Source: Vagococcus silagei | GTDB lineage: Bacteria > Bacillota > Bacilli > Lactobacillales > Vagococcaceae | Assembly: GCF_004795745.1 (NCBI RefSeq) | Contig: NZ_SDGV01000018.1 | Location: 1 to 64,000, forward strand | DNA: 64,000 bases | Direction of reading: 5' to 3' | Shown: positions 8,841 to 18,444 of the stretch, one piece after another | Numbering within the stretch: the first letter of the stretch is position 1 | Layout of the letters: each line of letters begins with the position of its first letter | Position numbers and translations under genes: made by a program | Notes under the pieces: generated by a model | Database searches by the model: none | The model's input: the letters and a program-made list of their open reading frames with translations, nothing else | Told to the model about the DNA's origin: nothing

Positions 8841-11800
8841 TCATCGCTTGACGCAAACGGCGTCACCTTTTTCTTCCCCCATTTTTTTCTCTGCTGTTGC
8901 TAACAAAAGACGAATTCGGTTTAATTGATTGACGATTGAGACTCCTGGATCATAATCAATGGCAGCAATATTAGCGCCTGGGTATTGATGGCGGAGTTCT
9001 TTCATCACACCTTTTCCAACGACGTGATTTGGTAAACAGCCAAATGGTTGTAAACAAATAATGTTTGGTACATCATTTTTTAAGAGATCAATCATCTCAC
9101 CAGTTAAGAACCAACCCTCACCTGTGTGGTTACCAATCGATAGAATTTTACTCGCATCTTCTGCTAAACGATCAATTGGCGTGATACCGGTAAAACGCTT
9201 CGAAGCTTTTAAGGCTTCATTCATTGGTTTTTCACAACGTTCAATTAACTTAATTGCAAATTCAGCAATCCATTTTGATTTTTTACTAAAGCCTAAGTTT
9301 TCGTATTTCCAAATTGAGTTATACAGTGAATAATTCATAAAGCCAGCAATCCCAGGTACGACTGCCTCAGCTCCCTCACTTTCCAAAATACTAATCACAT
9401 CATTATTGGCGATGGGTGAGTATTTTACAAGAATTTCACCCACTACCCCAACTTTGGGTTTTTTAACATCGTGAATTGCAATATTATCAAAATCATTGAC
9501 AATTTGATACATATTTTTCTTGAATAGTCTAAAGGACCCAACCTCAATACTATGTGCAATTTTTTTAAGCCACTCATCATGTAGCTCGTTTACCGAACCA
9601 GGTACTACCTCATAAGGTCGCGTACGATAAACAACTTTTTCAAATAAGTCGCCATACAGAAAAGCAATCGCTACTTTCTTTAATAATGGAATACTCATCT
9701 TAAAGCCTGGATTTGATTCGACACCTTGGTTACCAAGTGAAATGGAAACCACTGGAATTTTATCAAAACCAGCATCAGTTAATGCTTTACGTAAAAGCGG
9801 AATGTAGTTTGTCGCACGACAGCCTCCACCTGTTTGTGTCATCAAAACACTAGTATTTTCTAAATCATATTTACCTGACTGTAAAGCTTCAATCAGTTGT
9901 CCAATTGAAATAATAGCCGGATAACAAGCATCGTTATTTACAAATTTCAAACCAACATCAATCGCTTTTTTATCTTCACTCGGCAAACAAACAACATCAT
10001 AGCCACTTGCTTTAAGAGCTACATCTACCAAGCCTTCTTGATGAATTGGGCTTAACATTGGTAATAACAATGTGTGTCGTTTTCGCATCTCTTTGGTAAA
10101 GACAATTTTTTCAGGTTCTTCAAATTTTAGTTCCGGTAAGACATTTGTTTTTTCACGTTCACGAATGGCAGCGTTCAGTGATCTTAAACGAATTCTTGCT
10201 GCACCTAAATTGGAACCTTCATCAATTTTTAGAACTGTGTAAATTCGACCATATTGACGCATAATTTCTTCAACTTGATCGGTTGTGACAGCATCTAAAC
10301 CACAACCAAATGAGTTAAGTTGTACCAACTCTAAATTTGGTACCTTTGCCACAACACGCGCAGCAGCGTACAGTCTTGAGTGATAGACCCACTGATTAAC
10401 CACACGTAAATTTTCGACATCACCAAGATGACAGATACTATCTTCCGTCAAGACATGGAAACCTTCTTGGGTAATGATATTAGCAATCCCATGATTAACT
10501 TCCGGGTCAATATGGTATGGTCGACCAGATAAAACAACTGCTTTTTGATTGTCACGTTGGATTTGAGCAAAAATTTTCTCGCCACGCTTTTGTAAATCTT
10601 CTTTAAATTTGTCCATTTCGGCAAAACCATGTTGTACAGCTTTCGAAATATCTTCGTCACTGAAATCAAAATCAGAAAAACACGTTTTTAATTGATTCAC
10701 GACCGAAGCAGTATCCGCCAGATTCAAATACGGATTACGATAATCGACTTTTCCCTCACGAATATCATCCATATTATTTTTAATCACATCAGAATAACTT
10801 TGAACAATCGGACAGTTGAAGTGATTATCGGCATTCGTATCTTCAACTCGTTCAAAAACAACCCCTGGATAAAAAATTATTCCAACTTGTTCTTTAATTA
10901 AGGCTGCAATATGTCCATGCACCAATTTTGCCGGATAACAAACCGTATCGCTCGGAATGGTCTCAATGCCACTTTCATAGAGTTCTTTATCTGAATTTGG
11001 AGATAAAACAACACTAAAACCCAAGTCAGTGAAAACTGTATGCCATAATGGATAATTTTCGTACATATTTAAAACTCTCGGAATACCTATAGTTCCGTTT
11101 GGCGCTTCTGCTGCTTTAAGTGAGCGATACTTAAAGAGTTTGCGATACTTGTAATCCACTAAATTTTCACGACGATCTTCTTTAGCAATTTTTTGTTGCG
11201 CTCCGCGTTCACAACGATTTCCGGTAATAAATTTTCGACCATCTGAAAATAACGTAATCGTCAATAAACAATTATTTTTACAAAGTTTACAATGCGTAAA
11301 TTCTTTTTCAGATTGCAAATTATCCATCTCATTCAAGCTTAACATGTCACTATTCGTTTGATCTAAAGAGTATTCTTCACGCGCAATCAAACCCGCCCCA
11401 TATGCTCCCATCAAACCTGAAATAGTTGGACGAATCACTTCACGACCACTTATCAACTCAAAAGCGCGCAAGACTGATTCATTATAAAAAGTCCCACCCT
11501 GACAAACAATCGTTTCACCTAAATCATCGGCTTGTTTTAATTTAATTACTTTATACAGCGCATTTTTAATCACAGAATATGCCAATCCAGCAGAAATATC
11601 ACCTGGCGTTGCGCCCTCCTTTTGAACCTGACGGACTTTCGAATTCATAAAAACTGTACAACGTGAACCTAAATCAACTGGTGTTGCTGACTCAAGTGCT
11701 GCTTGAGCAAAATCTTCGATATTATAATTTAGACTTTTAGCAAATGTTTCAATAAATGAACCACAGCCAGATGAACAAGCTTCATTTAATTGAATCGAAG

Positions 11801-13106
11801 AAAGTGCACCATTTTCAATCGTCATGGCCTTCATATCTTGGCCACCAATATCAAGAATAAAATCAACTTCTGGTGCGAAATAACTTGCTGCCTTGTAATG
11901 TGCCACTGTTTCAACTTCACCAATATCGACTTTTAACGCATGTTTAATTAAATGCTCCCCATAACCAGTGACAGCAGTCTTTGCAATATAACAGTTTTTT
12001 GGAAGTTGGGCATAAATATCTTTCAATATTCTAACAGTTGTTTCCAAAGGTTGACCTTCATTATTACCATAAAATTGATACAAGAGTTGCGCCTCATCTC
12101 CAATCACAGCAACTTTTGTTGTCGTTGAGCCCGCGTCAATCCCAATAAAAATTGGACCTTCGTATGATTTAAAATCAGCTTCAACAATTGTCGCGCGTTG
12201 ATGACGATCACGAAATTCTGCCAACTCCACTTCATCTTTAAAAAGCGGTGGCAATGTATCGCTCATACCTAACGATTTTTTAGGTGAGGACTGTAAGATT
12301 TCAATTAAATCATCCAGTGCAATTGCACCTTCACGCTTAATCGAGAGTGCCGCACCAAATGCGACGAAAAGTTGCGGATTTTCTGGAAAAATGACTTGAT
12401 CCTCATTTAAGTCCAATGTTTCAATAAAACGTAAACGCAGCTCACTCATAAAGTACAGTGGGCCACCGAGTAAGGCAACATTACCTTTAATTTTACGCCC
12501 TGCTGCTAATCCAGCAATTGTTTGATTCACAACTGCTTGAAAAACACTCGCTGCGATATCTTCTTTCCTAGCTCCTTCGTTAAGAAGAGGTTGTACATCT
12601 GTTTTGGCGAAGACTCCACAACGTGAAGCAATCGGATAAATGGTATGCTGATTTTTGGCTAATTCATTTAAGCCAATAGAATCAGTTTTAAGTAAACTTG
12701 CCATTTGATCGATAAAAGCACCCGTTCCACCAGCACAACTCCCATTCATGCGTTGTTCTAATGAACCTTCAAAAAAGGTGATTTTAGCATCTTCACCACC
12801 AAGTTCAATTGCAACATCCGTTTCAGGAATTAAGACTTCAACTGCCTTGGTTCCAGCAATCACTTCTTGGATAAACGGCATCTCTAAAAGTTCAGAAAGA
12901 CCCATTCCTCCTGAACCAGAAATCATAAAATACAACGTCGCTTGTTTCGGCAACACTTCCTTCAATGTTAATAAAACATCCAATGTTGCCTTTTTTACAT
13001 CAGAAAAGTGACGTTCATAAGTTGAAAATAATAATTTGTTTTCTGGATCCAACGCCACACACTTAACTGTCGTTGAACCGACATCAATTCCTACACGAAT
13101 ATTCAT
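8841..13106 (-). CDS. 2-hydroxyacyl-CoA dehydratase activase-like protein (BcrA/BadF/HgdC family, giant fused form)
   Basis: About 1,420 residues. Two actin-like ATPase domains stand in tandem, each with an ATP loop (GIDVGSTTVKCV near residue 5; GIDAGSTTTKVAVIG near 325). Each also has a cluster-binding cysteine motif (SCAGGTGAFIDQMA; CSSGCGSFIETFAKS). A Cys-rich segment follows near 620 (CKLCKNNC...GNRC), then a DUF2229-type and an HgdB-like C-terminal region (GGGCRATNY, QPFGCLPNH). In the family, such ATPases pump a low-potential electron into radical dehydratases; the substrate of the fused form in lactic acid bacteria is unknown to me. ATG 13118 abuts the AAGGA; ATG 13106 was preferred. 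A TetR gene is divergent. Confidence 0.87.
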   Translation of the reverse strand: MNIRVGIDVGSTTVKCVALDPENKLLFSTYERHFSDVKKATLDVLLTLKEVLPKQATLYFMISGSGGMGLSELLEMPFIQEVIAGTKAVEVLIPETDVAIELGGEDAKITFFEGSLEQRMNGSCAGGTGAFIDQMASLLKTDSIGLNELAKNQHTIYPIASRCGVFAKTDVQPLLNEGARKEDIAASVFQAVVNQTIAGLAAGRKIKGNVALLGGPLYFMSELRLRFIETLDLNEDQVIFPENPQLFVAFGAALSIKREGAIALDDLIEILQSSPKKSLGMSDTLPPLFKDEVELAEFRDRHQRATIVEADFKSYEGPIFIGIDAGSTTTKVAVIGDEAQLLYQFYGNNEGQPLETTVRILKDIYAQLPKNCYIAKTAVTGYGEHLIKHALKVDIGEVETVAHYKAASYFAPEVDFILDIGGQDMKAMTIENGALSSIQLNEACSSGCGSFIETFAKSLNYNIEDFAQAALESATPVDLGSRCTVFMNSKVRQVQKEGATPGDISAGLAYSVIKNALYKVIKLKQADDLGETIVCQGGTFYNESVLRAFELISGREVIRPTISGLMGAYGAGLIAREEYSLDQTNSDMLSLNEMDNLQSEKEFTHCKLCKNNCLLTITLFSDGRKFITGNRCERGAQQKIAKEDRRENLVDYKYRKLFKYRSLKAAEAPNGTIGIPRVLNMYENYPLWHTVFTDLGFSVVLSPNSDKELYESGIETIPSDTVCYPAKLVHGHIAALIKEQVGIIFYPGVVFERVEDTNADNHFNCPIVQSYSDVIKNNMDDIREGKVDYRNPYLNLADTASVVNQLKTCFSDFDFSDEDISKAVQHGFAEMDKFKEDLQKRGEKIFAQIQRDNQKAVVLSGRPYHIDPEVNHGIANIITQEGFHVLTEDSICHLGDVENLRVVNQWVYHSRLYAAARVVAKVPNLELVQLNSFGCGLDAVTTDQVEEIMRQYGRIYTVLKIDEGSNLGAARIRLRSLNAAIREREKTNVLPELKFEEPEKIVFTKEMRKRHTLLLPMLSPIHQEGLVDVALKASGYDVVCLPSEDKKAIDVGLKFVNNDACYPAIISIGQLIEALQSGKYDLENTSVLMTQTGGGCRATNYIPLLRKALTDAGFDKIPVVSISLGNQGVESNPGFKMSIPLLKKVAIAFLYGDLFEKVVYRTRPYEVVPGSVNELHDEWLKKIAHSIEVGSFRLFKKNMYQIVNDFDNIAIHDVKKPKVGVVGEILVKYSPIANNDVISILESEGAEAVVPGIAGFMNYSLYNSIWKYENLGFSKKSKWIAEFAIKLIERCEKPMNEALKASKRFTGITPIDRLAEDASKILSIGNHTGEGWFLTGEMIDLLKNDVPNIICLQPFGCLPNHVVGKGVMKELRHQYPGANIAAIDYDPGVSIVNQLNRIRLLLATAEKKMGEEKGDAVCVKR

Positions 13107-13166
13107 TTTAGTTTTCATTCCTTTTTAACTAACCAACACCTTGTTGATTATCTAACATGATGTTTG

Positions 13167-13184
13167 ATATACTATATAGTATAT
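13167..13184. promoter_or_regulatory. Probable TetR-family operator
   Basis: An 18-bp perfect palindrome ATATACTATATAGTATAT in the divergent intergenic region between the activase-like gene and the TetR gene. Symmetry and position suit autoregulation plus control of the neighbour; no binding evidence. Confidence 0.5.
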
Positions 13185-13282
13185 TCTAAGCGACATTAAA
13201 TAATTTTCAATCATCAAAATATGGTCATTTGTGATATAAACAACAAATCAAAGGAAAATGTTGCCTATTAAGGAGAATTTTC

Positions 13283-13888
13283 ATGAAAAAAACTGATATC
13301 CGTGTTATTCGGACTAAAAAAATGATTATTGAAGCTTTTTTATCGTTAGTAAACGAAAAAGGATATGAGGCTGTTACGATTCAAGACATTGCAGATAAAG
13401 CCATGATTAATCGTGCGACATTTTATGCTCATTTCAAGGATAAACCTGACTTGTATGATTACGTCATGGAATATGCGGTCTCGAATTTAAGTGGTATTTT
13501 AGATGCTAATAAACTTAACAAATCAAAATTTATCGAATTAAAATCAATTGAAAAATCGCTCACCAGTATTTTTCAGCTCATTAAAGAAGAACAAAACTTT
13601 TTCTGTATGTTAACCGAAGGGAGTTCAAGCGAAATTTTTCGTAAAAAATTATCTGATGTCCTTTCGACCATGTACGAAGAAACATTTTCAAAACTAAGAA
13701 TTACCGAAAACGATATCGAGGTACCCATCAGTTTTATTATTGAATACATGACCAGTATCTTCATTGGTACTGTTCATTGGTGGGTGACCACAGACTCGGA
13801 CTTTGATGCGAATCATATGGCACGACTTGTCATTAAACTTGTCGGTAACGGTCATTTAACAGTTCTCGGTATTGATATTATTCAATAG
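13283..13888 (+). CDS. TetR/AcrR-family transcriptional regulator
   Basis: A dimeric DNA-binding repressor of 201 residues. The N-terminal helix-turn-helix is clear (YEAVTIQDIADKAMINRATFYAHFKDKPDLYDYV, about residues 28-61). The C-terminal ligand-binding half is helical with a hydrophobic stretch (VPISFIIEYMTSIFIGTVHWWVT) like that of DhaS-type or YxaF-type members. The start ATG has AAGGAG seven bases upstream. It is transcribed divergently from the giant activase-like gene across about 175 bases holding an 18-bp palindrome, so it probably controls that gene and itself. The ligand is unknown. Confidence 0.88.
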   Translation: MKKTDIRVIRTKKMIIEAFLSLVNEKGYEAVTIQDIADKAMINRATFYAHFKDKPDLYDYVMEYAVSNLSGILDANKLNKSKFIELKSIEKSLTSIFQLIKEEQNFFCMLTEGSSSEIFRKKLSDVLSTMYEETFSKLRITENDIEVPISFIIEYMTSIFIGTVHWWVTTDSDFDANHMARLVIKLVGNGHLTVLGIDIIQ

Positions 13889-13889
13889 C

Positions 13890-13952
13890 AAAAAAACCAA
13901 CAACTTTTGTATACACGTTTCTGAGCGTCTCATACAAAAATTGTTGGTTTTA
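13890..13952. terminator. Bidirectional terminator between tetR and nth
   Basis: AAACCAACAACTTTTGTAT pairs with ATACAAAAATTGTTGGTTT across a 19-base loop, with A and T runs outside, serving the convergent TetR and nth genes. Confidence 0.8.
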
Positions 13953-14603
13953 ATTTGCTTGTTTTTTTAAGCGCTGTTGACCTTCTAAACATAATTCAAT
14001 CAATGGACAAGTTGTACATTTTGGTGACCGGGCGACACAATGATAGCGACCAAAAAGAATCATGGTGTGATGCGCTAAGACCCATTCTTCTTTTGGAATT
14101 TTCTTCATCAATTCAGTCTCAACTTCTTGCAAAGTTGCTGATTTTTTACAAATTCTAAGGCGTTTACTAATCCGCTCGACATGCGTGTCCACTGCAATTG
14201 CTGGTACGTTAAACAAGTCACCTGCAACAACATTTGCCGTTTTTTGACCTACGCCTGGTAATTTCATTAGTTCTTTAATTGTTGTCGGCACTTGTCCTTG
14301 ATATGTTGTATCAATTTCCTGTGCTGTTTTCTTAATATTTTTGGCTTTAGTTTTATACAAACCAATCGTGCGAATTAAGTCCCGAATATCAGCTTCATCG
14401 GCCTGGGCTAAAGCATGCGGAGTTGAGTAAGCCTCAAACAGATTTGGCGTTGCCTTATTAACAGATGCATCTGTTGCTTGAGCACTTAACATCACAGCAA
14501 CCAAGTATTGAAAAGGTGTTTCTGCTCTTAACTCGCCTTCCGCATCGGGATACATTTCCTTCATTAATTCAAGTGCTTCCAAAGTTTTCTTTTTCGATAA
14601 CAT
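13950..14603 (-). CDS. nth: Endonuclease III
   Basis: A DNA glycosylase/AP lyase that removes oxidised pyrimidines in base-excision repair. The helix-hairpin-helix LPGVGQKTANVV (with the catalytic Lys in GQKT) and the following conserved Asp (AVDTHVERISKRL) are present. The C-terminal [4Fe-4S] loop has four cysteines (C-x6-C-x2-C-x5-C in HCVARSPKCTTCPLIELC). Its 217 residues are standard. It lies directly downstream of dnaD, the same pairing as in Bacillus, and was probably transcribed with it. Confidence 0.95.
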   Translation of the reverse strand: MLSKKKTLEALELMKEMYPDAEGELRAETPFQYLVAVMLSAQATDASVNKATPNLFEAYSTPHALAQADEADIRDLIRTIGLYKTKAKNIKKTAQEIDTTYQGQVPTTIKELMKLPGVGQKTANVVAGDLFNVPAIAVDTHVERISKRLRICKKSATLQEVETELMKKIPKEEWVLAHHTMILFGRYHCVARSPKCTTCPLIELCLEGQQRLKKQAN

Positions 14604-14623
14604 TGTTAAACTCCTCTCACTGC

Positions 14624-15316
14624 TTATTCTGAATCAAGCCAATTATAAAGTGGGATATGCGGTAACACTTCTTCAGTCTCCTCGACTTCATTCTTTTTAT
14701 TTTGACGAACTTTTTGATAGCGTTGCACATCTTGCTTAGACTTCAAGTTTTTTCTTTCCCAATCAAGTAAAATCCGATCGATATAGGTAAAGCTATAAGC
14801 CTGATTTAAGACTGCTTCTCTTAAAGCAAGCTGAATTATCTCTGGTGAATATTGATCCTCATTAAGCCATTTTTGTATTTCCTCATACTGAACTGGAGAT
14901 AAAGCTCGACCAAATTCAGACTCAAATGATTTAAAAAGATCGGCAACTGTTGCTTCACTCTCTTGTGTTTTTTTCTTTTTAGCAACTTGTTCTAGATAAA
15001 TACTCAACGTCTCATAAATAACATTTAAATTATACCAGTCTTCTGCTTGCCCTTCTTTATTCGTCACCGTTTCAATTTTAATAATTTTCTTCGCAATCAA
15101 CGACTCAATTAACGGAAAAACTTGCTCAAGAGGGTAAGCTAAATTTTTGGCTAATTTACTCAACTCTGGAAAGGCATTTCCTTTTTGTTGATATTTCAAA
15201 AGTTGTAAATACACCAGTAATTCAGCATCCGTCATGCCAATTTTTTTATAGTAATCTAAAACTAAATTCGATAATGATGTTTGCCCTTTGGCAAGATATT
15301 GTTGTAAATCCAACAT
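14624..15316 (-). CDS. dnaD: DNA replication initiation/remodelling protein DnaD
   Basis: A primosomal protein that helps load the replicative helicase during initiation and restart. The N-terminal winged-helix region (about 1-115, LVLDYYKKIGMTDAELLVYLQLL) is followed by a linker. The DnaD/DnaB2 domain covers about 125-205 and includes the YSPEIIQLALREAVLNQAYSFTYIDRILLDW-type helix that binds DNA. An upstream in-frame ATG at 15337 has no SD; I chose ATG 15316 behind AAAGGTAGG, giving MLDLQQYL and 230 residues. Downstream neighbour nth is 20 bases away. Confidence 0.92.
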   Translation of the reverse strand: MLDLQQYLAKGQTSLSNLVLDYYKKIGMTDAELLVYLQLLKYQQKGNAFPELSKLAKNLAYPLEQVFPLIESLIAKKIIKIETVTNKEGQAEDWYNLNVIYETLSIYLEQVAKKKKTQESEATVADLFKSFESEFGRALSPVQYEEIQKWLNEDQYSPEIIQLALREAVLNQAYSFTYIDRILLDWERKNLKSKQDVQRYQKVRQNKKNEVEETEEVLPHIPLYNWLDSE

Positions 15317-15351
15317 ACTTATAAACCTACCTTTCATGAGGTATTACTTCT

Positions 15352-15396
15352 AAAAAAACGTATAAAATCACATTCAAATGAATCGATTTTATACGT
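15352..15396 (-). terminator. Terminator of upp
   Basis: ACGTATAAAATC / GATTTTATACGT hairpin just after the upp stop, followed on the minus strand by TTTTTTT. Confidence 0.85.
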
Positions 15397-15406
15397 CTTA
15401 ACAGTC

Positions 15407-16036
15407 TTATTTTGTTCCGAACAGTCTATCTCCAGCGTCGCCTAGACCTGGTACGATATAGCCATCTTCATTTAATTTTTCATCTAAGCCAGCAACATAG
15501 ATATCAACATCTGGATGTGCTTCTTGTAAGATTTTAATTCCTTCTGGAGCAGCAACTAAACAAACAAATTTAATGTTTGTTGCGCCACGTTTTTTAAGTA
15601 AATCAATGGCCATGATTGCAGAACCACCAGTTGCTAACATTGGATCGACAACTAATAATTGACGTTCCGCAATGTCTGCTGGTAATTTAACAAAATACTC
15701 AACTGGTTCTAACGTATCGTGATCACGATATAATCCAACGTGTCCTACTTTAGCAGCTGGAATCAATTCTAAAATTCCATCCACCATTCCTAAACCGGCA
15801 CGTAAGATTGGAATAATCGCAACTTTTTTCCCAGATAATGTTTTTTGAATCGTAGGTCCCATTGGTGTTTCGATTTCAACATCTTCTAAAGGCATATCTC
15901 TTGAAACTTCATATGCCATTAAACTTGCAATCTCATCTACTACTTCTCTAAAAACCTTTGTCCCGCAGTTCTTGTCTCTAATGATTGTTAATTTGTGTTG
16001 AATTAACGGATGATCGATGACTTGAAATTTTCCCAT
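15407..16036 (-). CDS. upp: Uracil phosphoribosyltransferase
   Basis: Salvages uracil with PRPP to give UMP in the cytosol. The 209 residues carry the PRPP-binding loop [19 protein letters not shown], the flexible region [27 protein letters not shown] and the uracil-binding end [16 protein letters not shown]. Start ATG follows AGGAGAG. It sits downstream of glyA, separated by the glyA terminator, in the usual Firmicutes order glyA-upp. Confidence 0.97.
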   Translation of the reverse strand: MGKFQVIDHPLIQHKLTIIRDKNCGTKVFREVVDEIASLMAYEVSRDMPLEDVEIETPMGPTIQKTLSGKKVAIIPILRAGLGMVDGILELIPAAKVGHVGLYRDHDTLEPVEYFVKLPADIAERQLLVVDPMLATGGSAIMAIDLLKKRGATNIKFVCLVAAPEGIKILQEAHPDVDIYVAGLDEKLNEDGYIVPGLGDAGDRLFGTK

Positions 16037-16080
16037 GATATGTCTCTCCTTTAATTTTTATTCCAATCTATTGTATCCGA

Positions 16081-16109
16081 AAAAAGAAGGTTTGACTAGT
16101 CAAACCTTA
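16081..16109 (-). terminator. Terminator of glyA
   Basis: AAGGTTTGAC / GTCAAACCTT hairpin, followed on the minus strand by CTTTTTT, between glyA and upp. Confidence 0.85.
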
Positions 16110-16116
16110 AAGAATT

Positions 16117-17355
16117 TTATTTATAGAGCGGATATTTTTTAGTTAAGAAGGTTACTTTATCTTTCACTTTTGCTAACTCGTCATCATTCGCACGATTAAT
16201 CAATGCTTCAGCAATTAATTTAGCAACAAGTTCAGCATCTTCTTCTTTAAACCCACGTGTTGTAATGGCTGGTGTACCGATACGGATACCACTTGTTTTA
16301 AATGGACTTAAACTTTCAAATGGAATAGTATTTTTATTTACCGTAATCTTAATAGTATCCAAAACTTTTTCAGCTTCTTTACCCGTCATCTCAAGTCCAC
16401 TAACATCAATCAATAATAAATGATTGTCTGTGTCTCCACTAATTAAACGTAAACCTGGCGTTTGATTAATGACACGTGCCATAGCTTTAGCATTTTTAAT
16501 AACTTGTTGTGAGTATAGTTTAAAATCTGCTTGTAACGCTTCATTGAACGCAACAGCTTTACCTGCAATCACATGTTCTAACGGTCCACCTTGAATACCT
16601 GGGAAAATATTACTATTGATTTTCTTAGCTAGCGTTTCGTCATTAGTTAAAATTAACCCACCACGAGGGCCACGAAGTGTTTTATGTGTTGTTGATGTGA
16701 CAATATCTGCATAATCCATTGGGTTTTGATGTAATCCTGTTGCAACAAGACCCGCAATATGTGCCATATCAACCATAAATTTAGCACCAATACTATCAGC
16801 GATTTCTTTAAATTTCTTAAAGTCAATCTCACGAGAATAGGCACTAGCACCAGCAATAATTAAAGCAGGTTTATGTTTACGAGCTAGAATACTTACGACG
16901 TCATAGTCAATCACTTCAGTAACTGGGTCAACCCCATACGCAATAAAGTTGTATGTTTTACCACTGAAATTGACAGGAGAACCATGCGTTAAGTGACCAC
17001 CAGCAGTTAAATCCATACCTAGAATGGTATCCCCTGGTTCGACTAAAGATAAATAAGCAGCTGTATTAGCTTGTGAACCTGAATGCGGTTGCACATTTGC
17101 ATATTTAGCATTGAACAATTTACACGCACGATCAATAGCTAAATTCTCAACAACATCGACAAATTCACAGCCACCATAATAACGACGACTTGGATAACCT
17201 TCAGCATACTTGTTCGTCAACACGCTGCCTTGAGCTGCCATTACAGCTTCTGAAACAAAATTCTCAGAGGCAATCAATTCGATATTGTCTTCTTGACGTT
17301 TCTTTTCATTTGCAACTGCTTCCCATAACACTGGGTCTAACTTTTTATAATCCAT
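16117..17355 (-). CDS. glyA: Serine hydroxymethyltransferase
   Basis: A PLP enzyme that interconverts serine and glycine while forming 5,10-methylene-THF, the main one-carbon source. The PLP lysine motif [14 protein letters not shown], the N-terminal [13 protein letters not shown]-type segment, and [17 protein letters not shown] are all present. The open frame begins at a GTG (17364), but ATG 17355 is spaced eight bases from GAGGAG and gives MDYKKLDP, so I use it (412 residues). The start is 48 bases after the tsaC stop, as the last gene of the tdk-prfA-prmC-tsaC run. Confidence 0.97.
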   Translation of the reverse strand: MDYKKLDPVLWEAVANEKKRQEDNIELIASENFVSEAVMAAQGSVLTNKYAEGYPSRRYYGGCEFVDVVENLAIDRACKLFNAKYANVQPHSGSQANTAAYLSLVEPGDTILGMDLTAGGHLTHGSPVNFSGKTYNFIAYGVDPVTEVIDYDVVSILARKHKPALIIAGASAYSREIDFKKFKEIADSIGAKFMVDMAHIAGLVATGLHQNPMDYADIVTSTTHKTLRGPRGGLILTNDETLAKKINSNIFPGIQGGPLEHVIAGKAVAFNEALQADFKLYSQQVIKNAKAMARVINQTPGLRLISGDTDNHLLLIDVSGLEMTGKEAEKVLDTIKITVNKNTIPFESLSPFKTSGIRIGTPAITTRGFKEEDAELVAKLIAEALINRANDDELAKVKDKVTFLTKKYPLYK

Positions 17356-17403
17356 ACTCAACACTCCTCACATTATTTTTACCATTGTATCATAAAAAAT
17401 AAC

Positions 17404-18429
17404 TTAATGAGGGATAGTTTCAAAATATTGTTTGCCTGCTGCTTTTTCTAACCGATTCATATAGGCCAATTCAACATCTTGATTATCATAAGCTTCAACT
17501 AAAATTAAATCAACGTCAGCTTCGTCAAGCGCTCTTAGCCCAGCAAAAAGCTGACGCATCGCTTCATCAATTTCGCCTGTTTCCGATAACATAAAACTTG
17601 CAGAAAATTGATTTTTAAATTGATTAATCCGGATTTTGTTAGCTAGTAAACCAATTTTTTTATTTTGATATGCCTTAATCGCTTCAGCCCAGTCACCATC
17701 ACGAACCATTAAAACAGGGGTATCAGGTGAGTAATGCTTATATTTCATACCAGGCGCTTTCGGTGTTTCATTTTCACCAACTAAATGCTGATCAAAGGCA
17801 ACTGTACCAATCACTGCTTCAAGTTGATTTTTGGTTACTGCCCCTGGTCTTAAAATCAACGGAATACCATCTGGTTCAGATAAATCAATCACAGTTGATT
17901 CAATCCCAACTTGACTCATGCCACCATCTAAAATACCACAAATTTTACCTGCTAAATCATGATGCACGTGTTCAGCCATAGTCGGGCTTGGTTTACCTGA
18001 TGAGTTCGCACTTGGACCAACTAGAACTGTTCCCGATTTTTCAATCAATTCAAGCGTTAATGGGTGATTTGGCATTCTAAAAGCTACCGTATCAAGGCCA
18101 CCAGTAACAGATTTAGACAATTGACCATTCACTTTAATTTTTAAAATAATAGTTAAAGGACCAGGCCAAAAATAAGTCATTAATTTTAAGGCTTTTTCAG
18201 GAATTTCATCAACAAAAGGACGTACACCCTCCACTGAGGCAACATGGACAATTAAAGGATTGTCACTCGGACGACCTTTGGCTAAATAGACTTGCTTAAC
18301 AGCCTCTTCATTGGTTGCATCTGCCCCCAATCCGTAGACTGTTTCCGTTGGAAAAGCAATCAATTGGCCTCTTTTAAGTTGTTCAGCTGCGAATGCTATT
18401 TCATTTTCAGTTAATATTTTTGTTTTCAT
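17404..18429 (-). CDS. ywlC: L-threonylcarbamoyladenylate synthase (Sua5/YwlC)
   Basis: Makes threonylcarbamoyl-AMP from threonine, bicarbonate and ATP, the first step of t6A37 tRNA modification. The YrdC domain fills residues ~1-210 (IAFPTETVYGLGADA, KGRPSDNPLIVH, GPSANSSGKPSPT). A Sua5-specific C-terminal domain follows to 341, as in the Bacillus two-domain form. The start overlaps no other gene and is 15 bases after prmC. The gene belongs to the conserved prfA-prmC-ywlC-glyA cluster. Confidence 0.94.
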   Translation of the reverse strand: MKTKILTENEIAFAAEQLKRGQLIAFPTETVYGLGADATNEEAVKQVYLAKGRPSDNPLIVHVASVEGVRPFVDEIPEKALKLMTYFWPGPLTIILKIKVNGQLSKSVTGGLDTVAFRMPNHPLTLELIEKSGTVLVGPSANSSGKPSPTMAEHVHHDLAGKICGILDGGMSQVGIESTVIDLSEPDGIPLILRPGAVTKNQLEAVIGTVAFDQHLVGENETPKAPGMKYKHYSPDTPVLMVRDGDWAEAIKAYQNKKIGLLANKIRINQFKNQFSASFMLSETGEIDEAMRQLFAGLRALDEADVDLILVEAYDNQDVELAYMNRLEKAAGKQYFETIPH

Positions 18430-18444
18430 TATTAAAACTTCTTT

